Source: an uncultured Roseibium sp.
GTDB taxonomy: Bacteria > Pseudomonadota > Alphaproteobacteria > Rhizobiales > Stappiaceae
Length of the DNA: 64,000 nucleotides
Assembly: GCF_947494555.1 (NCBI RefSeq)
Contig: NZ_CANLVF010000005.1
Coordinates: 434,001-498,000, forward strand
Reading direction: 5' to 3'
Part shown: piece by piece, positions 1 to 9,455 of the stretch
Layout: every line of letters begins with the position of its first letter
Position numbering within the stretch: position 1 is the first letter of the stretch
Notes under the pieces: model-generated
The model's database searches: none
What the model saw: only the letters and a program-made list of their open reading frames with translations
What the model was told of the DNA's origin: nothing
Position numbers and translations under genes: made by a program

Positions 1-1951
1 CCCGCAGTTTCGAAAGGGCTTCCATCGCGCCTTCAAAGTTTTCCGACGAAACGGCGCTTTCGGTCTCGGCGCGAGCCGTACCGATCGCCGCGGCAAGGTC
101 TATTTCTGCCTGCTCCTGGAAATGATCCGCGTGCGGTTTGCCCGATACCGGTGCACCGTCCTTCTTTTCTTCCGCTCTCAGGATGTTGACCGCACGCTTG
201 TAACCCGCGAGGAGGTTTGCACCATCATCGGAGGATACGAAGTTGCCAAGCGCCTCGACGCGCTTGACGACCATCAGCAGGTCGTCCTGGTCTTCAAGGG
301 CAAAGACCGCATCAATCAGATCGTGACGCGCACCCTCGTCCTTCAGGTGAACCTTCAGGCGGTCTCCAAAAAAGGAAAGGAGATCGGCGACCAGCGCGTC
401 GGGATCAGCGACGCTTACATCAATCGGTTCGAGTGCAGACCGGATTGCATCGCCGAGGCGCAATCTGAGCCCATTCTCCAGAACGATCCGGATCACACCG
501 AGAGCGGCACGGCGTAGGGCGTAAGGATCCTTCGAACCGGTCGGCTTTTCCTCGATCGCCCAAAAACCGGCGAGCAAATCCAGCTTCTCCGCGAGCGCGA
601 CAGCAATCGCAACAGGATCTACAGGAACCTGATCGCTCGGTCCCTGAGGCTTGTAGTGCTCTTCGATCGCTGTTGCCACGGATGCATCTTCGCCCTGCGC
701 GGCCGCATAGTACCGCCCCATCAAACCTTGCAGCTCCGGGAACTCGAACACCATGTTGGAGACAAGGTCCGCCTTGGCAAGTTCTGCAGCCCGTTTTGCC
801 TTGGCCTGATCCGCACCGACCAACGGAGCGAGCTCCCCCGACAAGGCGATCAGGCGCTCAACCCGTGCACCGACACTGCCGAGTTTTTCGTGGAACTTCA
901 CATCGTTCAGTTTTGGCAGGTTGTCGGAGAGCTGCGACTTGAGATCGGTGTCCCAGAAGAAACGAGCGTCCGACAATCGTGCACGGATGACCTTTTCATT
1001 TCCCGCGGCAATCAGCTTGCCGCCATCGTCGGCGACAATATTCGAGACCAGAACAAATCTGTTCGCCAGACGGCCCGATTGCGGATCCTTTAAAACAAAG
1101 CACTTCTGGTTGACCCGGATCGTGAGCTGGATGCACTCGTCCGGGATGTCCAGAAACTCCTCGTCAAAACTGCCTGTCAGGACGACCGGCCACTCGACAA
1201 GGCCGGCGACCTCTTCCAGGAGCCCGGCATCTTCAACCAGTTCCAGCCCCAGCGCGAGCGCACGATCCTTGGCATCGTTCAGGATAATGTCCTTGCGCCG
1301 ATCCGCATCGAGAACGACCTTGTGCTTTTCCAGACCCATCGCGTAGTCGTCGAAGCGACGCACAGCGAAGGTCTCGTCCGCGAGGAAACGATGACCGCGT
1401 GTCGTCTTGCCCGAACGGATGCCATCGAACTCAAACGGCACCAGTTCCGGTTCTTCCGTTTCCGGTCCGAAGGTCGCAATGATGGAATGGAGCGGACGCA
1501 CCCACCGGGTAGTTGCGGTCCCCCAGCGCATTGACTTCGGCCAGGGAAATCCCCGCAGAATTCCCGGCATGAATTCAGCGATGATCCCGATTGCGGACTG
1601 CCCGGGCTTCTCGATCACGGCAACGTAGAAATCGCCTTTTTTCGGGTCGCTTTGAACCGTTGCCTGGTCAATCGACTGAAGACCTGCTCCGCGCAGGAAA
1701 CCCTCAACTGCCTTTTCCGGCGCACCGACGCGCGGCCCTTTGCGTTCTTCGCGCGTTGCTGCCGATCCGGCTGGAACGCCTGCCACGTGCAGCGCCAGCC
1801 GCCGCGGTGTCGCAAACGCCTTGGCGCCCTCATACGGCAGCCCCGCGTCCACCAGGGCATTGGTCACGAGGGTTTTAAGATCTTCGGCCGCCTTGCGTTG
1901 CATACGGGCCGGAATTTCTTCGCTGAAAAGTTCAAGCAGAAGATCGGGCAT
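1..1951 (-). CDS. glyS: Glycyl-tRNA synthetase beta subunit (3' end cut by window edge)
   Basis: Beta chain of the tetrameric bacterial glycyl-tRNA synthetase, which charges tRNA-Gly in the cytoplasm together with GlyQ. The frame stays open from the ATG at 1951 to the left edge, giving about 650 residues of a protein that is usually near 690-700, so only the C-terminal end is missing. The N-terminus MPDLLLELFSEEIPARM is characteristic of GlyS, followed by conserved stretches such as TPRRLALH and FPWPKSMRW. The later part has the DPYALRRAALGV motif of the C-terminal tRNA-binding region. Upstream lie a GGDEF-EAL gene on the other strand and then DUF2207/LemA, so glyS is not contiguous with glyQ (6495-7463). 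It must be transcribed from its own promoter in 1952-2170. Confidence 0.95.
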   Translation of the reverse strand, partial: MPDLLLELFSEEIPARMQRKAAEDLKTLVTNALVDAGLPYEGAKAFATPRRLALHVAGVPAGSAATREERKGPRVGAPEKAVEGFLRGAGLQSIDQATVQSDPKKGDFYVAVIEKPGQSAIGIIAEFMPGILRGFPWPKSMRWGTATTRWVRPLHSIIATFGPETEEPELVPFEFDGIRSGKTTRGHRFLADETFAVRRFDDYAMGLEKHKVVLDADRRKDIILNDAKDRALALGLELVEDAGLLEEVAGLVEWPVVLTGSFDEEFLDIPDECIQLTIRVNQKCFVLKDPQSGRLANRFVLVSNIVADDGGKLIAAGNEKVIRARLSDARFFWDTDLKSQLSDNLPKLNDVKFHEKLGSVGARVERLIALSGELAPLVGADQAKAKRAAELAKADLVSNMVFEFPELQGLMGRYYAAAQGEDASVATAIEEHYKPQGPSDQVPVDPVAIAVALAEKLDLLAGFWAIEEKPTGSKDPYALRRAALGVIRIVLENGLRLRLGDAIRSALEPIDVSVADPDALVADLLSFFGDRLKVHLKDEGARHDLIDAVFALEDQDDLLMVVKRVEALGNFVSSDDGANLLAGYKRAVNILRAEEKKDGAPVSGKPHADHFQEQAEIDLAAAIGTARAETESAVSSENFEGAMEALSKLR

Positions 1952-2170
1952 GGAAACTTTGGCCTTCGGTCTTGGTAGGATACGTCCGGAAACAGCAGTG
2001 CGTCCGTTACCAAGTCAACGGCGACTTGTCACCCCTTTTCCGGCTTTCAAGCACACGCGCATCTCGGCACAAATACCGATATTAATTCAGAACTTTGCTT
2101 CACTCTTCTTCAAGGAATGAGTGCAAAACTGAAAGCCTGATTAGGCAGTTAGAAGTATCAGGACGGACTT

Positions 2171-3751
2171 GTGATCAATCGGGAAGCCACAGGCGGCCGT
2201 ATCATGGCACGCTCACTGGCCGCGCTTTTTGCCGCGGCTATACTTGGTTTCGCCGTCCTTCAGTTCATTCCACACCTGCTTGAAGACGCTCACGCAAACG
2301 ACCCGCATCTTTATTTCGACATCGCGACCGGTGTTTTCATGGTCTTCGCGCTGACGGGCGTGATCTACGGCCTGTGGGCAACCCGCAGACTGCGCAAGGA
2401 ACTGAGCGAAAGATCGTCTGAACATTCCGAGGCGCTTGCGCTTGCCCAACACGACGCCCTGACAGGTCTTCCGAACCGGCGCCGTTTGCTTGAGGCGTTC
2501 GGCGATCTCAGCAGAAATTTGAAGGACAACAGCTTCCGGGGCATCATGATGCTTGACCTGGACGGCTTCAAGCCGATCAACGATGTCTACGGCCATGCAT
2601 TCGGCGACAAGCTCTTGCGCAGCTTTGCTGACCGGCTTGCCGAGACCGTTGGATCGGACGGCATCGTTGCGCGCCTCGGCGGGGATGAATTTGCAATCGT
2701 GTCACCAGTCTTCAAGGACAAGACCGAGGCATCCGGATTTGCACGCCGGCTCCTGACGCGCCTCGGCGACCGGTTTGAATTCGGCGAGCGCCAGATTTCG
2801 ATTGGCACAGGGATCGGCATATCCCTCTATCCGCATGACGGACACGCGATCACCGAGCTCCTGCGCAGGGCTGACATTGCCCTTTACAGGGCCAAATCCT
2901 CAGGCCGTTCGACCTACCGTTTCTTTGAAGTGGATATGGACGCCTCGATCCTCCATCGCACCCTGCTGGAACAAAGGCTCAGGCGGGCGATCGAAGACGA
3001 TGACGTCAAGGTGCATTATCAGCCCATTCTTGACATGGACACCGGACGGATCGCGGGATTTGAAGGCCTCGCACGCTGGTCCGACAGCGATTTCGGCATG
3101 GTTCCGCCAAAGCAATTCATCCCGATTGCAGAAGACTGCGGGATTATCTCAGAGCTCACGCGCCATCTTTTGGCGCAAGCCTGCACAACGGCACAGACGT
3201 GGCCGGACGACCTTTATCTTTCCTTCAACCTGTCGCCCGTCCAGTTGCAGGATCCTGCTCTGCCGGAACAAATCAAGTCCATCATAGATGCCTCCAATTT
3301 CCCGCCTGAGCGCCTTGTTCTTGAGATCACGGAGACATCGCTCGTCAAGAACCCTGAATCGGCAAGACGCATTCTGACTGAGTTGACCGAGACCGGCATA
3401 ACAATCGCGCTCGACGATTTTGGGGCGGGACACTCTTCCCTGAGCTATCTCAGAGACTTTCCGATCAAGAAAGTGAAGATCGACAAGTCGTTCACGGAGC
3501 GCATGCTTTCAGACAAGCAATGCGGCGCTATCGTGGAGGCCGTTCTGGTCTTGTCCAGGGGACTTGATATTGAAGCCGTTGCTGAAGGCGTGGAACGCGG
3601 TGACGTCCATGACGCCCTCAGCTTGAGCGGGTGCCACTACGGGCAAGGTTTCCTTTACGCCAAAGCAGTCAGCGCCGATGCCGCCGCTGAACTTTTGCAA
3701 ATCCAGGCTGACGGCAGACTGCCTTTCGACGAAAACTCCAACGTCGCCTAA
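2171..3751 (+). CDS. Membrane GGDEF-EAL cyclic-di-GMP protein
   Basis: Predicted bifunctional cyclic-di-GMP enzyme (diguanylate cyclase plus phosphodiesterase) in the inner membrane. Two hydrophobic segments lie near residues 13-35 and 53-70. The GGDEF domain spans about 95-250, with an intact GGDEF signature at 170-174 and no RxxD inhibitory site at the usual place before it. The EAL domain spans about 265-510; its signature reads EGL (298-300), which keeps the catalytic Glu. DDFGAG, KVKIDKSF and AEGVE are also present, so phosphodiesterase activity is plausible. I chose the GTG at 2171 because AGGACGG precedes it at good spacing; an ATG at 2204 is the alternative. No periplasmic sensor domain is recognisable between the two membrane segments. 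It is divergent from glyS. Confidence 0.9.
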   Translation: MINREATGGRIMARSLAALFAAAILGFAVLQFIPHLLEDAHANDPHLYFDIATGVFMVFALTGVIYGLWATRRLRKELSERSSEHSEALALAQHDALTGLPNRRRLLEAFGDLSRNLKDNSFRGIMMLDLDGFKPINDVYGHAFGDKLLRSFADRLAETVGSDGIVARLGGDEFAIVSPVFKDKTEASGFARRLLTRLGDRFEFGERQISIGTGIGISLYPHDGHAITELLRRADIALYRAKSSGRSTYRFFEVDMDASILHRTLLEQRLRRAIEDDDVKVHYQPILDMDTGRIAGFEGLARWSDSDFGMVPPKQFIPIAEDCGIISELTRHLLAQACTTAQTWPDDLYLSFNLSPVQLQDPALPEQIKSIIDASNFPPERLVLEITETSLVKNPESARRILTELTETGITIALDDFGAGHSSLSYLRDFPIKKVKIDKSFTERMLSDKQCGAIVEAVLVLSRGLDIEAVAEGVERGDVHDALSLSGCHYGQGFLYAKAVSADAAAELLQIQADGRLPFDENSNVA

Positions 3752-3819
3752 CGGAGCTGCCGTTCACCTGTAGGCGCCGCCTTTCAAGGCCGATGGTTCG
3801 ATGCCTTGGCCGCATGCGC

Positions 3820-5763
3820 TTACCAGCCGCCGCCTCCTCCGCCGCCACCGCCACCGCCCGACGATCCGCTCGACGAAGACCCGGAACTTGAAGTCTCCGG
3901 GGCCGGCAACGATGAAATGAAGGATCCTGCCATCGCACCGGCAGTTGCACTGACGCTGTCAGAAACGCGTCTGGCGTCGAATGATCTGCCCGAATACCAG
4001 TCCGGATCATAACTCGCCGCCGCAGCGGCTCCCGCCGCGCTCGCCAACCATCCTTCGAATGCTTTTGACCAGGGTTTTTCGACACCAAGCGCGACCGCAT
4101 AGGGAAGCAGGTTCTCGAAGTGAACAGTGCTCATGTCCGGCATATTGCTCATATTGAGACGCTCTTTTTCGGCCACAGACAGGTAGAGCTTCAGTCCTTC
4201 TATCTCGTCGAGAAACTTTCTGCCAAGTGTAGTCGGAGCATCGATGATCAGGAAGAAAACGATATTGATGGCCACGAGAATTGCGACAGAGACCGGAAAA
4301 GCGATCATCGAGGCAAGTGCGCCGGTTATCAGGTTGGCAAGGGTCGCTGCAATCCCCATCCCGAGAGCAAAGAAACCGAGCGTGAAAATCAGACGCAAGG
4401 GAAAGTTCAGCGAACCGAGCGCCAGCGCGCCGAGCCCGGCAGAGAAAAACGTAGCAAAGACGGAGAAGAACAGGAAAAGCATGACAAATTCCTGTTGCTG
4501 CGATCCAAGGAGCCCGAAGAACACCAACAGTGCGAAGGTTGCCAGGCTGAGCAGGACGCCCGGGATCAGGTAGGTCCAGTTGCTCTTGAAATACAGGCCT
4601 CCGCTTTCGCGTTCGATGGCGCCTGTAAACTTGGACCCCAGCGTCTGGATCGAATTTCCATTTGCCTCGTTCAGTGTCAGGGAACTCCCCCTGCCGCTGA
4701 GCCATTTTTCAAGGGCGGCTTCGCCGCGTGGCAGCCCGGTGCCGGGCGCTTCACCATTTCTGCCTTCCGGCAGAAGACTAACCGTCATGTCACCGTCGTC
4801 GTCTTCCAGTTTGAGACGCTTTTTCACCGCAAGATTTAGACAGGCGGCGGAAAGCGCCACCCATTGACCATCTCCGAAACCACGGTTTTCGATGTATTTG
4901 GCAAGGGCAGGCGAAATATTGGCAGGGGGTTGAAACCTTGGGAAGATGACGCCTTTCGCCGGGTCTCGTCCAACCTTGATCCACGCCCAAAGGTAATAGA
5001 ACAGCACCAGCACGATACCGGTCCCGCCAATCAGTTCGAGCCGGAAATCAGCCAGAAAGTACTCTAACTCCTCAGCACCGGTCGGCCGTGCTACCGAACC
5101 TGCCGGCATGTCGACAACAATGGTGAAACCTTCTTCCGCCAAAAGCGATTGCGTCGTGGAGAAGAGAACCGTGTTGCCGTCATCTTCCGTGCCGGCCTCA
5201 AAAAATTGGTCTCTCGAGCCGAAGGCACCGGTATAGGCGGTGGTTTCTATCGCTCGGATACCGGATGGCAGCACAACACGGGCTATAGCCTCGTCAATCG
5301 GGAAATTCCATTCGTTCCCGGTCGCGTTCCAATAGATCTGGTCGTAGCTCTCAATGAAACGGATTTGCCGGTCCGTCTCGTATTCGATCGTGTAGGTGTA
5401 GATGCCGGGCTGAAGGAAGACGTTTTCCTCACCGATGTAAATCCGAACACCATCGGCACTGTCTCTGACAAAATGCGGAGCCGGACGCCCATCCTGGAGA
5501 ACCTGCAGAAGCTTGAAACCAACTCGATAGCTGCGTCCGTTGGCACCGACCGCCGTCAACGGCAGATCGCGAAAGATACCCCGGCGGATCTCGCGTGCCT
5601 CTGAGCGAACGGTGATCGTTTCGGTGACTGTCAGGACACCGTCCTGTGCAACCTCGATATTGGAGACGTATCTCAGGATGCGCTCATCTGCGTGAGCGCC
5701 CCAGCCGAGGCAAAGCAGGATCAGCGCCGCCAGTGCGCTCGCGGCGATACGTGAAATATTCAT
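3820..5763 (-). CDS. DUF2207 domain membrane protein
   Basis: Integral membrane protein of the DUF2207 family, 647 residues, biochemical role unknown. It starts with a signal peptide (about 1-25) and a large extracytoplasmic beta-rich domain (about 27-230) typical of DUF2207. A membrane segment follows near 240-260, then a cytoplasmic stretch and a cluster of three to four hydrophobic helices around 395-510. The C-terminus ends in a Ser/Gly tail finishing with a run of glycines and Trp, a hallmark of this family. AGAAGGG precedes the ATG. It starts 12 nt after the lemA-like gene, so the two form an operon. LemA/DUF2207 pairs are common in bacteria, and a joint envelope function is inferred from that. 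Confidence 0.88.
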   Translation of the reverse strand: MNISRIAASALAALILLCLGWGAHADERILRYVSNIEVAQDGVLTVTETITVRSEAREIRRGIFRDLPLTAVGANGRSYRVGFKLLQVLQDGRPAPHFVRDSADGVRIYIGEENVFLQPGIYTYTIEYETDRQIRFIESYDQIYWNATGNEWNFPIDEAIARVVLPSGIRAIETTAYTGAFGSRDQFFEAGTEDDGNTVLFSTTQSLLAEEGFTIVVDMPAGSVARPTGAEELEYFLADFRLELIGGTGIVLVLFYYLWAWIKVGRDPAKGVIFPRFQPPANISPALAKYIENRGFGDGQWVALSAACLNLAVKKRLKLEDDDGDMTVSLLPEGRNGEAPGTGLPRGEAALEKWLSGRGSSLTLNEANGNSIQTLGSKFTGAIERESGGLYFKSNWTYLIPGVLLSLATFALLVFFGLLGSQQQEFVMLFLFFSVFATFFSAGLGALALGSLNFPLRLIFTLGFFALGMGIAATLANLITGALASMIAFPVSVAILVAINIVFFLIIDAPTTLGRKFLDEIEGLKLYLSVAEKERLNMSNMPDMSTVHFENLLPYAVALGVEKPWSKAFEGWLASAAGAAAAASYDPDWYSGRSFDARRVSDSVSATAGAMAGSFISSLPAPETSSSGSSSSGSSGGGGGGGGGGGW

Positions 5764-5775
5764 GACGGACCCTTC

Positions 5776-6330
5776 TTAGAATTCGACGCCCGGGACGGCC
5801 CGGTCAGCCTCATCCTCGATCTCAAAATAGTCGGCCTTTTCAAACTTGAATTGGGTGGCAATCAGATTTGAAGGGAAGCTTTCGACACCCACGTTCAAGC
5901 CCCTGACGGCGCCGTTGTAATATCTGCGCGACATTTGAATGGCGTTCTCGATTTCGTCGAGTGACTGGTGCAGGTCTGAAAAATTCTGGCTCGCCTTCAG
6001 ATCCGGATACGCTTCCGCGACCGCAAAAAGGCGTCCGAGAGCCTGTCCCAGCGCGCCTTCGGCCTTTGCGCGGCCTGCCACGTCCTCCTTCGGAACCGCA
6101 TTCGCTGAGGTTCGGAGATGTGTAACCGCGTCGAGTGTTTCCTTCTCGTGCGCGGCATAGCCTTTGACCGTTTCGACCAGGTTGGGGATGAGGTTGGCGC
6201 GACGCTTGAGCTGCACGTCGATACCGCTCCAGCCTTCCTCGACCATCTGACGCTTTTTGACGAGCGTGTTGTAGAGAATGATTGCGTAAACCGACAGCGC
6301 GATCAGTAGCGCAAGAACAATCCAGGCCAA
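5776..6330 (-). CDS. LemA family protein
   Basis: LemA-family protein of 184 residues: one N-terminal membrane helix (about 2-17) followed by a cytoplasmic or periplasmic helical bundle. Family landmarks are LIPNLVETVKGYAAHEKETL and the C-terminal YNGAVRGLNVGVESFPSNL. The start codon appears to be TTG at 6330, with GGGGA about nine bases upstream; no ATG or GTG gives the full helix. It is the first gene of a two-gene unit with the DUF2207 protein. The family's molecular function is not established. Interestingly the pair sits inside what is usually a glyQ-glyS neighbourhood. Confidence 0.88.
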   Translation of the reverse strand: MAWIVLALLIALSVYAIILYNTLVKKRQMVEEGWSGIDVQLKRRANLIPNLVETVKGYAAHEKETLDAVTHLRTSANAVPKEDVAGRAKAEGALGQALGRLFAVAEAYPDLKASQNFSDLHQSLDEIENAIQMSRRYYNGAVRGLNVGVESFPSNLIATQFKFEKADYFEIEDEADRAVPGVEF

Positions 6331-6494
6331 CTTTCAGATCCCCTTTAAAGAACGGTCCGGAAGCTAACTGCTGCGGCTGGAATTGTCATCCTGTGCAAGC
6401 ACGGTCTTTTGTCTCAATAGCGTATCAAATGTCAGGAATGTCGCCGGAGGCACCAGGCCGCCAGCAGGCGTCTCAATCCAAAGAAAGGACCTGG

Positions 6495-7463
6495 CTATTC
6501 AGCTGCCTGGTTGTGATAACCCACACCGCCTGCTTCGGTTTCCAGAAATGCCGCTCCGCACGCCTTTGCAAGCTCGCGCACGCGCAGAATATAGCTCTGG
6601 CGCTCTGTCACGGAGATCACGCCGCGGGCATCAAGCAGGTTGAAGGCGTGGCTGGCCTTGATGCACTGATCGTAAGCCGGCAGGACCACCTGATGCACGC
6701 TTGCGCCTGCCTCTTCCCGCGCCTTCGCACCGGCTTCCAACAAGGCACGGCATTCGTTTTCCGCGTCCTTGAAATGGCGGAACAGCATCTCGGTATCCGC
6801 ATGTTCGAAATTGTGCCGCGAGTACTCCTGCTCCGCCTGCAGGAAGACGTCGCCGTAAGTGATCCTCGCGTCACCTTCCATGCCGTTGTAGTTGAGCTCG
6901 TAGACGTTATCGACGCCCTGGATATACATGGCAAGACGTTCAAGTCCGTAGGTCAGTTCGCCGGAAACCGGCGAACACTCGAACCCGGCCACTTGCTGAA
7001 AGTAGGTGAATTGCGAGACTTCCATGCCATCGCACCAGCACTCCCAGCCGAGGCCCCAGGCTCCCAGGGTCGGGCTTTCCCAGTCGTCTTCGACAAAACG
7101 GATATCATGCAGTTTCGGATCGAGCCCGATCGCGTAGAGCGATTTCAGGTAAAGGTCCTGCAGATCGGCCGGTGACGGCTTCAAGATGACCTGAAACTGG
7201 TAGTAGTGCTGCAGACGGTTCGGGTTTTCGCCATAGCGCCCGTCTGTCGGGCGCCGGGACGGCTGAACATATGCGGCGCGCCACGGGCGCGGGCCGAGTG
7301 AGCGCAATGTGGTCGCCGGATGAAACGTCCCTGCCCCGACTTCCATGTCATATGGCTGAAGCACAACGCAGCCCTGGTCCGCCCAGAACCGCTGGAGTGT
7401 CAGGATCAGACCCTGAAAGGAGTTTTCCGGGCGCATATGCGCCGGCAATGTGTCAGTCGACAT
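6495..7463 (-). CDS. glyQ: Glycyl-tRNA synthetase alpha subunit
   Basis: Catalytic alpha chain of heterotetrameric glycyl-tRNA synthetase, a class II enzyme making Gly-tRNA. It is 322 residues from the ATG at 7463, close to the family's usual ~300. Hallmarks are FQGLILTLQRFWADQGC, QPYDMEVGAGTFHPAT, the RLQHYYQFQVILKPSP block and FTYFQQVAGFECSPVSGELTYGLERL. The frame is open a further 36 codons upstream, but that extension has no family similarity. The partner glyS lies 4.5 kb downstream, separated by lemA, DUF2207 and a GGDEF-EAL gene on the opposite strand, so the two subunits cannot be translated from one uninterrupted compact operon here. Confidence 0.95.
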   Translation of the reverse strand: MSTDTLPAHMRPENSFQGLILTLQRFWADQGCVVLQPYDMEVGAGTFHPATTLRSLGPRPWRAAYVQPSRRPTDGRYGENPNRLQHYYQFQVILKPSPADLQDLYLKSLYAIGLDPKLHDIRFVEDDWESPTLGAWGLGWECWCDGMEVSQFTYFQQVAGFECSPVSGELTYGLERLAMYIQGVDNVYELNYNGMEGDARITYGDVFLQAEQEYSRHNFEHADTEMLFRHFKDAENECRALLEAGAKAREEAGASVHQVVLPAYDQCIKASHAFNLLDARGVISVTERQSYILRVRELAKACGAAFLETEAGGVGYHNQAAE

Positions 7464-7784
7464 GGATACCGTTTCCGCAAAAGACGCATTACGACGGGCC
7501 GGTCCCGCCTGCACGAGGCGAGAGGTGCCATGATGCGGCGGCAAGGTCAAGACGAGGGTTCCAGTTCCCAATGCATAAGCAAGACAAGCGCCGAGCGAAC
7601 CATGGGGTTGACCTTCCGAGCCGCAGCCACTACCAACAATTCCGCTTCCAGACGCTGGCCGCTCGCAGACACAATGTCCTGGTGAAGATCTGGTATCGTC
7701 GATTTTTCGTTCCTCCGCGCGTTTCGTGCAGGCGGCAATGCGAGCCCTTCCCTACAAGCGAAACGCCTTTATCTGGAGAACGGA
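7464..7784. promoter_or_regulatory. Divergent intergenic region glyQ / MATE
   Basis: A 321-base gap between two divergently transcribed genes; it must hold the promoters of both. I see no convincing ORF, hairpin or repeat. The reading frame in front of glyQ is open for 108 bases but looks non-coding. CTGGAGAACGGA directly precedes the MATE start. Confidence 0.4.
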
Positions 7785-9170
7785 ATGTCCAACGACACGT
7801 CCCGGACGAATGTGTTTACGCACGGGGCACTCGTCCCCACCCTTGTGAAAACCGCTCTGCCAATCATTCTGGTGATGGCCACAAACGGTTTACTGACAGT
7901 CGCAGATGCCGCATTTCTTGGTCATTACGTTGGCCCGGATGCGCTGAGCGCTGTCACGTTAATGTTCCCTGCCTACATGCTGCTTGTCGCCGGGGCAACG
8001 CTGGTCTCCACCGGCATGTCCAGCATCCTGGCGCGTCACCTCGGTGCTATGAATTCCGACGCAGCGCGGTCCGTTTTTTCGGGCGCACACGGCCTGTCGC
8101 TCCTGGCCGGTGCACTTGTCATCCTCTTGTTCTGGACCACTGGCTATCGGGCTATTCTGATTGCTGCAGGAGGGTCGGAACCGATCGCGCAGATGGCGTT
8201 CACATATCTGGCGATAACGGCCTCCACATCCCCATTGCTTTTCGTCTTGTCGGTGCAAACAGATGCGCTACGCAGCGAAGGCTATGTCGCGCAAATGGCG
8301 GGTATGAGCCTGCTTGTTTCTCTGGCGAACATCCTCTTCAACTTCGTGCTGGTCGGGCTTTTGAAATGGGGGGTGGCCGGCTCGGCCATGGGAACCGCAC
8401 TGGCGCAAGTGGTCACATTCACCGCCGTGATCCTGTTTCGAATGCGCGCCCAGACCATTCTGAAGCCATCCGTCTTGTTCACTTACCCGCTGAACCGACA
8501 CTGGCGGCCGATCATCGCTCTGGGGGCGCCGCAAAGTCTTAATTTCGCTGGGATCGGGTTCGCGTCTGCTGCGACAATCGCCGCTCTGCAACACGTAGGA
8601 TCGGACAGCTACGACGCAACGATCGCCGCCTTCGGGATCATCACCCGCGTCATGACGTTTGTGTTCCTGCCTCTGCTCGGTCTGACGCAAGCATTGCAGG
8701 CGATGATCGGAAACAACTATGGCGCGAAGGAGTGGCGACGCTCCGACGATACGCTGCGGCTGGGTCTTTTAACGGCCCTCATTTACTGCATAGGCGCGCA
8801 GGCATTGCTGTCATTCCTTGCAAGTCCGGTTGGCTATCTCTTCGTCGATGACATGCGTGTCGTCGACGAAATCGCCAGGATCATGCCGATCAATATCGCG
8901 CTCATGTTCGCGGCAGGTCCGCTCTTCGTGATAGCGGCCTATTTTCAGGCTTGCGGAGATGCCAAGAAGGCTGCGGTCATCAGTCTGGTCAAGCCGTACT
9001 TGTTCTTTCTGCCGCTGCTGATCGTTTTGCCGTATTTCTTCGGCGAAACCGGCATCTGGCTCACCGGTCCGGTAGCTGAACTTCTGTTGCTGATCTTGAC
9101 TGCCCTGATGCTGTTCAGGGCGTCGAAAAAACAGACTGCACGTTGGGGCCTGTTCTTGGCGCCATCCTGA
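7785..9170 (+). CDS. MATE family multidrug/solute exporter
   Basis: Inner-membrane secondary transporter of the MATE family (461 residues), expected to export cationic or aromatic compounds in exchange for Na+ or H+. About twelve hydrophobic segments are visible. Family features are the N-terminal ADAAFLGHYVGPDALSAVTL and the half-repeat near residue 235 onward with ALGAPQSLNFAG and QALQAMIGNNYGA. The substrate cannot be read from the sequence. A good ribosome binding site (CTGGAG) precedes the ATG. It converges on the small membrane protein gene at 9224. Confidence 0.92.
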   Translation: MSNDTSRTNVFTHGALVPTLVKTALPIILVMATNGLLTVADAAFLGHYVGPDALSAVTLMFPAYMLLVAGATLVSTGMSSILARHLGAMNSDAARSVFSGAHGLSLLAGALVILLFWTTGYRAILIAAGGSEPIAQMAFTYLAITASTSPLLFVLSVQTDALRSEGYVAQMAGMSLLVSLANILFNFVLVGLLKWGVAGSAMGTALAQVVTFTAVILFRMRAQTILKPSVLFTYPLNRHWRPIIALGAPQSLNFAGIGFASAATIAALQHVGSDSYDATIAAFGIITRVMTFVFLPLLGLTQALQAMIGNNYGAKEWRRSDDTLRLGLLTALIYCIGAQALLSFLASPVGYLFVDDMRVVDEIARIMPINIALMFAAGPLFVIAAYFQACGDAKKAAVISLVKPYLFFLPLLIVLPYFFGETGIWLTGPVAELLLLILTALMLFRASKKQTARWGLFLAPS

Positions 9171-9223
9171 CAGGACTTGCAACGTCACGGCCACCCGGCG
9201 GAGCTGCAGCTCTGCCTGGTGGG

Positions 9224-9409
9224 TCAGTTGCTGGGGCGGTACTTTCCCGTTTCCGGATCCAGCACAAGTTTAGCGCCGCGGCCATTCGGATCGGCCTTTG
9301 CCGCAGCCTTGGAGATCTGGTTTTCGACCTCAGCCATTTTGCGTTTGACGCGCTGGACAATCCAGTAACCACCGACGGCAAGTGCTGCCACACCAATCAG
9401 TTCCGTCAT
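9224..9409 (-). CDS. Small single-pass membrane protein (61 aa)
   Basis: Sixty-one-residue protein starting MTELIGVAALAVGGYW, a single hydrophobic segment, then a charged coiled stretch (QRVKRKMAEVENQISKAA) and a C-terminus with LVLDPETGKYRP. The ATG at 9409 has AGGGGAAC at ideal spacing; the frame extends upstream but the extension overlaps the S49 gene. It lies 46 bases after the S49 peptidase on the same strand, so co-transcription is likely. I do not recognise a named family. The LDPxTGxY-R tail resembles short conserved proteins often found beside S49 peptidases in Rhizobiales; that is recollection, not a search. Confidence 0.7.
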   Translation of the reverse strand: MTELIGVAALAVGGYWIVQRVKRKMAEVENQISKAAAKADPNGRGAKLVLDPETGKYRPSN

Positions 9410-9455
9410 ATCGTTCCCCTTTTGCTGTCCCACCTGATGCGAGCAATACGCCCAT

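Noticed and set aside
7271..8542. 423-codon plus-strand ORF over glyQ and the MATE gene
   Set aside because: Shadow frame overlapping two conserved genes, low-complexity Arg/Cys/His composition.
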